Shown here in pieces: positions 6,340-14,400 of a stretch of DNA of 18,188 nt. This DNA comes from Myxococcota bacterium (GTDB lineage Bacteria; Myxococcota_C; UBA6777), in NCBI GenBank assembly GCA_963169055.1, contig CAUJFU010000007.1:1-18188 (forward strand), read 5' to 3'. The notes under the pieces were generated by a model, which was not told where the DNA came from, made no database searches, and saw nothing but the letters and a program-made list of their open reading frames with translations. The translations under genes and the position numbers were made by a program. Numbering within the stretch: position 1 is the stretch's first letter; each line of letters starts with the position of its first letter.

Positions 6340-6714
6340 TCACCACCACACCCAAAAGATCAACAGTGCTTGCGCGTACACGATCCCTGCGAAAAGACCG
6401 ATCCATCCGAGGAATCCAAACATCCACGTTGTGTGCCGCCACGGCCTGTTGCGCAAAAGCAAGTACAATCCGCCTCCACCCATCCCCAAGCCGCAGACGG
6501 CGCTTGTCCCCAACAAAAGAGAAGTCAAGAGATCCTCCCAACGCGCCGAAAACAACGCAGGTTCTGCGTAGGCAAGGTGCGCCAGTCCCAACAACAACCA
6601 AGGCGGCAACCACTGCACCAAAAAGGCACTCAAGCACCATCGATGCCCACGTTTCAGCGAGATCGGGTACGATTTTTTTAGAGCTTGCGGATCAGGGGTG
6701 ATGGATTCGGTCAT
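6340..6714 (-). CDS. Small three-TM membrane protein of unknown function
   Basis: The 124-residue product has a hydrophilic start (MTESITPDPQALKKSY) and three hydrophobic stretches near residues 28-48, 61-81 and 96-122, ending in LLIFWVWW. The second contains a GLGMGGGGLYLLL glycine run. I do not recognise the family. The ATG at 6714 is preferred over an upstream one because AGGA lies about 8 nt before it. The gene overlaps the 3' end of the caspase-like gene by 23 nt, so the two are probably co-transcribed and coupled, and may act together at the membrane. Confidence 0.7.
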   Translation of the reverse strand: MTESITPDPQALKKSYPISLKRGHRWCLSAFLVQWLPPWLLLGLAHLAYAEPALFSARWEDLLTSLLLGTSAVCGLGMGGGGLYLLLRNRPWRHTTWMFGFLGWIGLFAGIVYAQALLIFWVWW

Positions 6715-7435
6715 GATAGATCCTGTGGGGTGGGGGGCTTGGAGCGCCGATCTGATCGATGTGTAGGCTGCATTGGCCATAACAAAAAGCTTTGGATTCG
6801 CGATACACGCGCTCAGGAGTGTATGGCGCGGGCAGGATCGGCCTTGCGATGTGGAGGATCGTTTCCATCGAGCGGTTCGAGATATCCATCGCTTCGGGGA
6901 TGGGTAAGCCCCGAACCCAACGCCTCAAAAAATAAACATAAAAGATTGGAGACGCACTCACTCCCGGGTGGCTGATGTAGGCTTTGGCCCCAAGCCCTAT
7001 CCACATACGCCGCTGCCACAGGTCTTTGCAACCTGTGTTGTAGACCAAGCGCAGACGTTGGCGCTTCTGCCAAGGGATCTGGCTTACCCATAGGTAATAG
7101 TGGTTGCCGTGTGCCAAAAGAAAGAGATCGACGGCTTCGTAACGCTCCAAGGCTTTTTCGAGCCGTTCGAGGAAGACCGAAGCATGGTTGTGTTTCTCAG
7201 ATTGTGTGAAGTACCATGCTTTGTCGTAGTACGCCGTGAGATAGGGCAGGGTGAATTGTCGGGTTCCCCATTTTTGAAAGGGAATGACATGATCCCGAAT
7301 GGCGATGGCTGCGCGTTTTGCACGAGCTTGGGAAGGCGCTTTGTACCAAAAGCATCGCTCCACAACCCGCTGCAAACCAAGAAAGCTCACCAGCGCGATC
7401 AAAAAGACCACGAACACGGCATCTTTACGCGACAT
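6692..7435 (-). CDS. Membrane-anchored caspase/CHAT-like protein
   Basis: The 247-residue protein starts with one hydrophobic anchor (residues 6-21). The rest resembles a clan CD (caspase-like/CHAT) fold read by pattern: a strand-like VDLFLLAHGN with His109, then LRLVYNTGC with Cys136, then GAKAYISHPGVSASPIFYVYFLRRWVRGLPIPEAM. That last part recalls the closing region of CHAT and related peptidases, where a strand is followed by F..F...W..G....A. If correct, His109 and Cys136 form the catalytic dyad. The ATG at 7435 is chosen for AAGGA 7 nt upstream. No Pfam search was possible and the assignment is tentative. The gene heads a two-gene unit with the three-TM protein. Confidence 0.6.
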   Translation of the reverse strand: MSRKDAVFVVFLIALVSFLGLQRVVERCFWYKAPSQARAKRAAIAIRDHVIPFQKWGTRQFTLPYLTAYYDKAWYFTQSEKHNHASVFLERLEKALERYEAVDLFLLAHGNHYYLWVSQIPWQKRQRLRLVYNTGCKDLWQRRMWIGLGAKAYISHPGVSASPIFYVYFLRRWVRGLPIPEAMDISNRSMETILHIARPILPAPYTPERVYRESKAFCYGQCSLHIDQIGAPSPPPHRIYHDRIHHP

Positions 7436-7619
7436 ATTTGATCCTTTGATAGAGTTCCAGCGGGCGCAGAAAGGAAGGACACCATAGCTGGGAATCAAGG
7501 AGGTCCGAAGCTATCTGAGCCAGAAGATAGAAAAACAGTTTTTTTCTTCACCCTCGCATCAAGAAAGGACGGCGTTTGCTCCCCCTCGAAATGAGGGGAG
7601 GGGCTACGTTGAAGAGTCG

Positions 7620-8111
7620 ATGAAAACTCTAGGGTTCTCTATCGTTGTGTTGTTATCTTTTGTCCATCTTTCTTCCGCCGTTTTGTTTTTTGGGGCGGCA
7701 GGGCTTGTGCGCGCCGGAAGCCACGCTTTGCAGGTACCCTATGGAAAAAAACCCGTCCCAAAGGAAAGGATAGAGCAAGCAGGATCTCTCGCGAATCAAA
7801 GCGATCACGCGACCGCACAAGCTGTCTTTCTTCTGCTAACGGCCTTGGGCTACCTGCTGCTGCTGTATTGTTTGGTGCGTCGTTTCGCTGTGTTGCTGAT
7901 GTTCTGCCTGCTTCTGCTCAACCAACTCTTATGGTTGAGGCATTCTGCTTCCTTTGTGCGCAACACCTCGATTTTTTGCCTTTGTTTGCTGGGAGTTCTC
8001 TTCTTTGTTCTTCTTCAAGAGAAGGACTGGAAAAAGTCTTTTAAAGCCCTTGCCCTTTTCGACTCTTCTTTACACCACAAAGAAAGAAGCAATACAGATA
8101 AAAAGCATTAG
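7620..8111 (+). CDS. Four-TM membrane protein of unknown function
   Basis: The 163-residue product has hydrophobic segments near 5-28, 66-85, 87-106 and 115-132, a polar loop at 30-64 and a basic tail after 134. The family is not recognised. The ribosome binding site (GAAGAG) is weak. A CCCCTC/GAGGGG hairpin (7582-7598) lies in its short upstream region. It is the only plus-strand gene between 6122 and the end of the window. Its last 42 nt overlap the 3' end of the convergent GIDE-like gene. Its role is unknown; its location between two membrane-protein operons suggests an accessory membrane function. Confidence 0.65.
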   Translation: MKTLGFSIVVLLSFVHLSSAVLFFGAAGLVRAGSHALQVPYGKKPVPKERIEQAGSLANQSDHATAQAVFLLLTALGYLLLLYCLVRRFAVLLMFCLLLLNQLLWLRHSASFVRNTSIFCLCLLGVLFFVLLQEKDWKKSFKALALFDSSLHHKERSNTDKKH

Positions 8112-8792
8112 ACTAACCAACATAAACCCAAATGCCTTGGGCATTTCTTCTTGACGGAGCGATATCTGGTTTTTGGGGTGTTGTCCTTGTTGTCCGCTGA
8201 TCAAAAAGAGCGCGGGATAACTCTCGTAGCCCGTATGTTTCAACCACAACCGCCCTTGCTCGTCTCGGATCAATTTGCCGTAGATGCTGACCTTGTCTTG
8301 AGAAGCGCACCATCTTTCCAAAACATCATACTTTTTGTATTTGGGATCGACTTTCTCTGCGCAAAGCGCGGGACAAATCTCTACGATCTCGGATTTGGTG
8401 CGCAGCGGGGGAGCAAATTCTTTGAGATCGACAGAAACCTCTTGCCCCTGAGCATCCATTAGTTCGATGACGCTTGATGGCGAGCTTTCGTTGTGGAGGG
8501 TTTTGGTGTTGGTTTGCATGCCTTTTCCGGGCTTTTTGACTTTGGTTTCCCACTTCGCCTGAATTCTGCTCAGGTAAAAGGCGCAAGCTTTTTGATAGAT
8601 CGGGGTGGTGTGTTGGTTTGGGGTGGCGATGTATCCTTGAAAATGAACGTAACAGTCGAGCAGGTCCGTTGCAAAGGGTGGTAGTTCTTGTAGACGGCGA
8701 ATCTCTTTGCGTAATCTGCGAGACTTCGTCCAGATGTGCAGAAGAATAAAAAACAGCACGATGATCACGATGATTCTGATGAAAATAGTCAT
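8070..8792 (-). CDS. GIDE/BAM-like two-TM membrane protein
   Basis: The 240-residue protein has one TM helix at each end (3-21 and 219-239) around a soluble middle. The middle resembles the GIDE (BAM) domain known from mitochondrial MUL1 and bacterial relatives: FQGYIATPNQHTTPIYQKACAF (51-72) matches the usual G....P..G..C..Y pattern, followed by a Glu-rich strand region, VSIYGKLIRDEQGRLWL and ALFLISG. No RING finger is present, so ubiquitin ligase activity is not implied. The ATG is 5 nt after the poly-Asn gene stop and has no Shine-Dalgarno, since the preceding bases are the AAC/GGC repeat. Translation is therefore likely coupled. It is the third gene of the radical SAM operon. Confidence 0.65.
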   Translation of the reverse strand: MTIFIRIIVIIVLFFILLHIWTKSRRLRKEIRRLQELPPFATDLLDCYVHFQGYIATPNQHTTPIYQKACAFYLSRIQAKWETKVKKPGKGMQTNTKTLHNESSPSSVIELMDAQGQEVSVDLKEFAPPLRTKSEIVEICPALCAEKVDPKYKKYDVLERWCASQDKVSIYGKLIRDEQGRLWLKHTGYESYPALFLISGQQGQHPKNQISLRQEEMPKAFGFMLVSLMLFICIASFFVV

Positions 8793-8797
8793 GACAT

Positions 8798-9229
8798 TCA
8801 GCCGTTGTTGCCGTTGTTGTTGCCGTTGTTGTTGTTATTGTTGTTGTTATTGTTGCTGTATTCGATGTCGACGGCTCCATACCATCCCGGCTGTTGGCTC
8901 TCGGTCTCCCAAAATCCGCGAGATTGCAGCGGCCCTAGATAATATTCAGGATTGATTTTGGTGACTTTTTTTCCATCAAAACGCAGGTAGTTGGGATCTT
9001 TGTATTGATCGTGGGTCTGTTCGATGCCTCCGACTTCTTCGCCGCTAAAGAAATACAGCGAGGAGTGGCGAAACAAGACATAGTTGCGGTTGTTTGCCGT
9101 AATATGCCTGAGAATTTGGTTGCTCAAATCTGTGGTATGTCCTTCGATTTTCGCCTGATGCAGAAAGAGTCCCAACTTCTCTCGAAGATCACCCTCGGGG
9201 CGGGTTGGGGGGGGGGATGGTTGTTGCAT
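8798..9229 (-). CDS. Asn/Gly-tailed protein, candidate substrate of the radical SAM enzyme
   Basis: The 143-residue protein has a Pro-rich start, a possibly helical segment (DLREKLGLFLHQAKIEGHTTDLSNQILRHI split over 14-43), an aromatic middle, and a tail EYS followed by ten Asn, Gly, three Asn, Gly, two Asn, Gly. It lies 12 nt after the radical SAM/SPASM gene with GGAGG 6 nt before its ATG. Size, low-complexity C-terminus and position fit a RiPP precursor with an N-terminal leader and a C-terminal core; the YSN at the tail start fits an aromatic-X-Asn cyclophane site. This is inference; no precursor family is recognised. The tail is encoded by AAC/AAT repeats, and codons 5-8 contain a run of ten C. 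Alternative: a structural protein with a disordered tail. Confidence 0.65.
   Translation of the reverse strand: MQQPSPPPTRPEGDLREKLGLFLHQAKIEGHTTDLSNQILRHITANNRNYVLFRHSSLYFFSGEEVGGIEQTHDQYKDPNYLRFDGKKVTKINPEYYLGPLQSRGFWETESQQPGWYGAVDIEYSNNNNNNNNNNGNNNGNNG
8801..8860. repeat. In-frame trinucleotide (AAC)n/(GTT)n tract
   Basis: On the minus strand this is a run of AAC, AAT and GGC codons encoding the Asn/Gly tail. The unit is three bases, so gain or loss of repeats would change tail length without shifting the frame. Confidence 0.9.
9207..9216. repeat. Ten-base homopolymer (G on plus, C on coding strand)
   Basis: The run lies in codons 5-8 of the Asn-tailed gene. Slippage by one base would shift the frame right after the start codon and switch the protein off, so it is a candidate phase-variation tract. 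Confidence 0.9.
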
Positions 9230-9241
9230 CGTGCGCCTCCG

Positions 9242-11029
9242 TTATGGTTGCCAAACAAATTCGATGTTATGGAAAGGCAGGTTAATGGCCTGTAGATGGT
9301 AAAAAGCGTTCTTTTTGTGCTTTGCGTAATGATATTCACGCAAGGCGCGTGTTGTAAAAAAGAGATTGTTCGTCACGCCTTCGAGATAAGCGTGGCGGTG
9401 GAGGCCGAGGATCGGAGCGATATCGAGCAGCACGTAACGATCTTCGTGCTGTGCTGAAGCGAGTGCGGTGTTGTAGTAGACGGCGTGTTCAAAGATGTGT
9501 TCCTGCTTGCGCCGCTGCTCATCGCCGTAAATCACGGTCGTATCGCGCAAAAGCATCAACATCAGGAAATTCGTCACAGCATCGTCGCAGGCGAGGCGAA
9601 ACAGATCTTCTCGCATCCCCAAGACGACTTCTTTTCGGGGAGTCAGGATCTCGATGTCGCGCTCATTTTTCAAAATAGCCGATTGCAGCGGGTATTGGAT
9701 ACCTCCGATCCGTAGGAAAAACAGATCATCGGCGTAGAGATGTTGCAGCGTTTCATCTCGACGGATCAGGTTCGCGAGGGAATTTTCTTCTTGAAACAGC
9801 TCGTTGGTCACCACGGACTGCTTTTTGGGGTGCGGTGTTTGGAGTCGTTTGATGTTGTTTCGGAGGAGCAAGCGGCGGCTGTATGCTTCGATCTCTTCGG
9901 TGCGTAGGGGGCGATAGCGATCAGGATGATCGCGGTAGATCTCAAGTTGTAGCTCGCAGGTGTAGCTCTTGGAAAGACCGACTTCTTGGCGGACAAAGGT
10001 GCATCCGATGTTGCAATAAGGCAGGTACGCACAACGCAGGCACTTTTCATCGATCTCTAGGCTGTTTTCGTTGCGTTCGATCACCTGCCAACCTCGTGCA
10101 ATAATCGCCTCGATATCGTCTTGATAAATGTTTCCGTATCGGTAATTCGGCGACGATTGCCCACGAGGGCACGAATACACATCACCGTTGGCTTGCAGCA
10201 AAAAGAACTTGTTGCCGCAGTTGGGGGCAGAACAGCAATACTCTGGCGTGAATTCCTTAAACCAGTCCGTCTTGAACGCATCGTACAGCGGTGTCCCGAT
10301 CACGGCGGCTTTGACTTTTCGATAGAAGGCCAACTGTTGACTGTCGGACAACATCTCTGTTCCTGCGGTGCGTTCGGTGAATTTGTCGTTGTTTTGTTTG
10401 GAGTCAAAGCCGAACATCACGTTGAATCGGCTCATATCGAGGCCGATATCGTAGTGCAGCATCTTCAAATCAGCGATAAACTCATCGATATGTTGCAGGT
10501 GTGCTGCTGTGGCAACGCAAGATATTTTCTTGTTGTGAGGGTAGCGCGCCAACATCTTGAGGTTCGTGCGGATACGGTCTAGGGTGCTTTGACCGCGCTT
10601 ATCACGCCGATATTGCTCGTGGAGGCTGAGCGGCAAGTCGACGCTGCCGCTAATCGACACGCCGTGTTGCTGTAGCACATCGTAGTGTTTCTCAAGGTTG
10701 AGTAGGTTTGTTTTGATGTGCAACGGATTGATGGGATATCCCATGGCGCGGATGTCTTGTTCGTGTGCAGCGTAATGTTGCGCTGCTATCCGAAACAGCG
10801 CATCTAGCGTTGCTGTGGGCAGAGTCGTCACTTCACCGCCATGAAAAGACAGATTGAAGGGCAGGTAGCCTCTGCTCAACAATTGCTCTAAAGCCCGATG
10901 CAGCGTCTCCTTGACTTTTTCCGTATCGACGCGCTCTTCGGTCAAATCCCCAAGATAACAGTATTTGCAACTCATATTACAAAACATGGTTGGAGCGTAC
11001 AAAAGATGGATGGCTTTATTCCATTGCAT
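9242..11029 (-). CDS. Radical SAM/SPASM peptide maturase-like protein with extra C-terminal domain
   Basis: The 595-residue protein opens with the radical SAM cluster motif CNMSCKYCY (Cys17, Cys21, Cys24) and the GGE SAM-binding motif at 64-66. Residues 265-360 form a SPASM domain for auxiliary 4Fe-4S clusters: Cys265/266, Cys271, NGDVYSC (Cys287), CLRCAYLPYCNIGC (Cys330, 333, 339, 343) and Cys358. Such enzymes make radical carbon-carbon, thioether or epimerised bonds in peptides, or mature sulfatases. No sulfatase is nearby, and a small Asn-tailed protein follows within 12 nt, so peptide modification is favoured. Residues 400-595 form an extra domain I do not recognise, possibly for substrate binding. 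GGAGG precedes the ATG by 6 nt. The exact subfamily and reaction are unknown. Confidence 0.88.
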   Translation of the reverse strand: MQWNKAIHLLYAPTMFCNMSCKYCYLGDLTEERVDTEKVKETLHRALEQLLSRGYLPFNLSFHGGEVTTLPTATLDALFRIAAQHYAAHEQDIRAMGYPINPLHIKTNLLNLEKHYDVLQQHGVSISGSVDLPLSLHEQYRRDKRGQSTLDRIRTNLKMLARYPHNKKISCVATAAHLQHIDEFIADLKMLHYDIGLDMSRFNVMFGFDSKQNNDKFTERTAGTEMLSDSQQLAFYRKVKAAVIGTPLYDAFKTDWFKEFTPEYCCSAPNCGNKFFLLQANGDVYSCPRGQSSPNYRYGNIYQDDIEAIIARGWQVIERNENSLEIDEKCLRCAYLPYCNIGCTFVRQEVGLSKSYTCELQLEIYRDHPDRYRPLRTEEIEAYSRRLLLRNNIKRLQTPHPKKQSVVTNELFQEENSLANLIRRDETLQHLYADDLFFLRIGGIQYPLQSAILKNERDIEILTPRKEVVLGMREDLFRLACDDAVTNFLMLMLLRDTTVIYGDEQRRKQEHIFEHAVYYNTALASAQHEDRYVLLDIAPILGLHRHAYLEGVTNNLFFTTRALREYHYAKHKKNAFYHLQAINLPFHNIEFVWQP

Positions 11030-11053
11030 GGGTATCCTCCCTTTGTTGTTGTA

Positions 11054-11082
11054 TATCTATCCAGCACAGCGGAGGTTTGCAA
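11054..11082 (-). promoter_or_regulatory. Candidate promoter of the radical SAM operon
   Basis: On the minus strand TTGCAA is followed after 17 nt by TAGATA, a reasonable -35 and a weak -10, about 30 nt before the radical SAM start codon. A GGGAGGA ribosome binding site follows. Support is by consensus and position only. Confidence 0.35.
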
Positions 11083-11164
11083 GAGGGGATGCCCTCTCGG
11101 TCGTGCTTGGTTTGTCTTGGATGAGGGCTAGTTTGTTGTGTTGGGAGGAGGTCAAGCAGGCAGG

Positions 11165-11237
11165 GCAAGCACGGAAGGAAGGGGCGATAGTCTGAGGCGA
11201 GGCGGGACCCAACAATATCTCTCCAACCGCGTCACTC
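11165..11237 (+). repeat. Degenerate right half of a family A repeat
   Basis: AAGGGGCGATAGTC (11179-11192) is identical to copy A2, and the segment ends AACCGCGTCACTC, as copy A4 does. The parts in between have diverged. It stands directly before copy A4, so two elements lie head to tail. Confidence 0.6.
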
Positions 11238-11246
11238 GAATCGATA

Positions 11247-11411
11247 TAGGAGTGACGCAGTTGCCAAAAAAAGCCGTGTTCGTGACACTTCAAGCGAGAG
11301 AGCCGTTGTTTTGAAACCTGTGTTCTCTTCGCCAAACACGGGGTCAAGGGAGCCGAGCTCCCTTGTGGGGCGTGGGGTGACACCCCACAAAACTATCCAA
11401 CCGCGTCACTC
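11247..11411 (+). repeat. Family A structured repeat, copy A4
   Basis: The ends are GGAGTGACGCAGTT and AACCGCGTCACTC (one mismatch in the inverted repeat). Inside are GCCGTGTT/AACACGG, the perfect CAAGGGAGC-CGA-GCTCCCTTG hairpin and GTGGGGTG-AC-ACCCCAC. Its right end runs into the ftsK stop codon. No U run follows either hairpin, so it is not a standard terminator. Confidence 0.85.
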
Positions 11412-11414
11412 GAA

Positions 11415-14400
11415 TCAATACTCGCCTTCAGGAGCGAGGATCTCGCGGGGTTTGCTGCCGACTTGTTCGCCGACGATGCCCTCACGCGCCATTTGTTCGA
11501 TCATGCGGGCAGCGCGGTTGTAGCCGATGCGGAGTTTGCGTTGGAGCGCGGATATCGAGGCATTGCGAGTTTTGACCACGATCTCAATAGCTTTGTCGTA
11601 CATATCGTCCGAGAATTCTTCGCCTTCTTCTTGGCCTTCGCTGCTTGGAAGGATCTCGGCGTTATACTCGGGTTCTCCTTGTTTTTTGAGATGGTTGACC
11701 ACGCGGTGGACTTCTTCTTCGGAGACGTAACATCCGTGGATACGGACGGGCGCGCTGCTGCTTGGCGGAGTGAGAAGCATATCGCCTTGACCGAGAAGCC
11801 GCTCTGCACCCGGCTGATCAAGGATGGTGCGAGAGTCGATCTTGCTTTTGAGTTGGAAAGCGCAACGGCTCGGGAAGTTGGCTTTGATCACGCCTGTGAG
11901 AACATCCACCGAGGGGCGTTGGGTGGCGAGCATCAAGTGGATCCCCGCAGCTCGGGCCATCTGTGCGAGGCGTGCGATGCTGAATTCCACTTCTTTGGCT
12001 GCAACCATCATCAAGTCCGCCAGTTCGTCGATGATCACGACGATGTAAGGCATTTTCTCGTAATAACTTTTGGGAGCGTTGCTTTGGTAAAGTTCATCGG
12101 GGGAGTACTCTGTGGAGCTTTCCCAGTCCATCTCGGCGGGTTCGTCTTCGGGGATCTCGTCTTCGCGCAAGGCTTCGCGGCGAGCGGCATCGAGCCTTGC
12201 TTCGCGTTGCTCGATAAAGTCCCGAGCCTTTTTGCGTTGCTCGACAAGCGCGTTGTAGTTGTTGAGATTGCGCACGCCCGCTTCGGCCATCAGAGAATAG
12301 CGGCGTTCCATCTCGTTTACGGCCCATGCAAGGGCGGTTGCAGCTTTTTTCGCATCCGTCACGACGGGCAAGAGCAAATGCGGGATACCGTCATAGATCG
12401 AAAGCTCAAGCATCTTGGGGTCGATCATGATAAAGCGCACATCTTCGGGTGAAGCGTGGTACAGCAACGAGACGATCATGCTGTTGACACCGACGCTTTT
12501 TCCGCTTCCTGTGGTTCCTGCGATCAACAAGTGAGGCATCTTGGCGAGGTTTGCGATGTAGGGAGTGCCTGTGGTGTCTTTGCCCATCGCCATCGGGAGC
12601 TTGGCTTGGGTCTTTTGGAAACGTTCGTCTGCGAGTAGCTCTTTGATGTAAACGACTTCACGTTTTCGATTGGGAAGCTCGATGCCAACGCAGTTTTTGC
12701 CCGGGATGGGGGCCAGCACGCGCACTTGGACGGCTGCGAGGGACATGGCGAGGTTGTCGGCAAGGCTTGCGATGCGGCTAACTTTGATTCCGGGAGCAGG
12801 GAGGTATTCGTACATCGTGATTACAGGCCCGGGCAAGATCTGTTGTACTTCGCCTTTGATCCCAAAGGTCTCAAGGGTTTTTTCGAGTACACGGGCGTTT
12901 TCAACGAGGATCTCTGGCAACAGATCGTCATCTTCGTCGGGCGTTTGCTCGACGTAATCAAGCAGATCGAGCGAGGGATGTTGGTAGCCATGCAAGCGCC
13001 AAGCAGGTTTGGCTTGCTGTTGGAGTTCATCGCCACTTTTCGCACGGGCTTTGGCTTGGATAAGCGGCCCATTCATCGCTGCGGTAGCTTGGGCGATCCC
13101 GGGGGGCTGCTCGTTTTGCGCCACGCCTCGGATCATCGGCGCGGATGCTTGGGCTAGATCGGCGGGCTGCTCGCTTTGCGCCACGCTTCGGAGCATCGTG
13201 ATGGGGGCGATCGGTTGTTCACTTTGCGCCACACCCCGAAGCTTCGGAGCTTCTTCTTCCATCGGATAGTCGAGGGCTTTGGGCAGCGAAGGCAATATCT
13301 GTTGTAGCGACAATTGTTCCGCTTTTTCGAGAGATTTGGCCTTTTCAGCAGCGGCGACTTGTGCAGCAGCCCGATCATACACCGAAGCATCGGCATCTTC
13401 GGCAGCATCTTGATCGTTTTCCGAGGCATCGGCCTCTTCGGCCTGTTGGGCGTTGTTGTATTTGCCGTAGCTTGGGTCAAACGACGGTGCGTCTGCACGC
13501 AATGCGGGAAGAATCGTCAGGCCCGAACGTGCAGGCGCGACCACGATCGGAGCAGGGCGTTTCGACACATTCTCAGCGTAAAGTCCACCATTCGGGGCAG
13601 ACGATCGCGCAATCACCAGCGGCTCAGGACGTTTCGGAATGTTCGTTTCGAGGCTATCTTCCATCTCATCGGAATCATCGGACTCTGCGTTATCTTCCAT
13701 ACTTTCCATGTCATCTGCGCTATCTTCGATGCTTTCCACGTTCTGTGCGCTATGAAGATCAAGGCTGTTTTCCATGTCGTCGGAATCATCGGAAAGATCA
13801 GCCTCTTGGCTATCTTCGATCTCGTCTTGTTCCAAGTCGCCCTCTTCTTCGAGCAAGGATGGAGCGGGTTTCTTGGCCAAGAACTCGGTGGAACGGGCGC
13901 TTGCGATGGCGGGGAGGGGCATCACAGGTTGTCGAACAGAAAGTGTCTGGGTGGTTTGGGAGAAGGTTGGAGAAAGCACTTCTTTGGCCGAAAAATCGGC
14001 TGTTTGTGATGCTGGTCGTTTGGATGGCGTCGGAGCATCCGCAAAAGAGGGCGAAGAAGCAAAAGAATGGGCAGAAAAATCAGCGGTTGTTTCGGATTGA
14101 GGGGCAAGAGAACAGCCGGCGGTTGTTTCGGATTGAGGGGCAAGAGAAAAATCAGCAGTCGTCTCAGCTCGAGGAGCAAGAGAACAGTCGGCGGTCGTTT
14201 CGGCTTGAGGAGCAAGAGAAAAATCAGCGGTCGTCTCGGCTGGAGGGGCGAAAGCCGCGCCATAGGCTTCAGAATGGGCATAAAAGGCTTGTTGTCTTGG
14301 ATCGATGGTCATCGAGCGGATGGGAGAGATCGCAGGAGGCATTTGGAGCGGAGCGATGCTTTCGATGGGGGCGAGGCGATGTGCTTCGACAACACCGAAG

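Noticed and set aside
8070-8792. Calling the GIDE-like protein an E3 ubiquitin ligase
   Set aside because: No RING finger cysteines and histidines follow the GIDE-like part; only the membrane-adjacent domain is similar.
14070-14250. Regular 36-bp repeats resembling a short CRISPR array
   Set aside because: The units are contiguous without spacers and encode in-frame protein repeats of FtsK.
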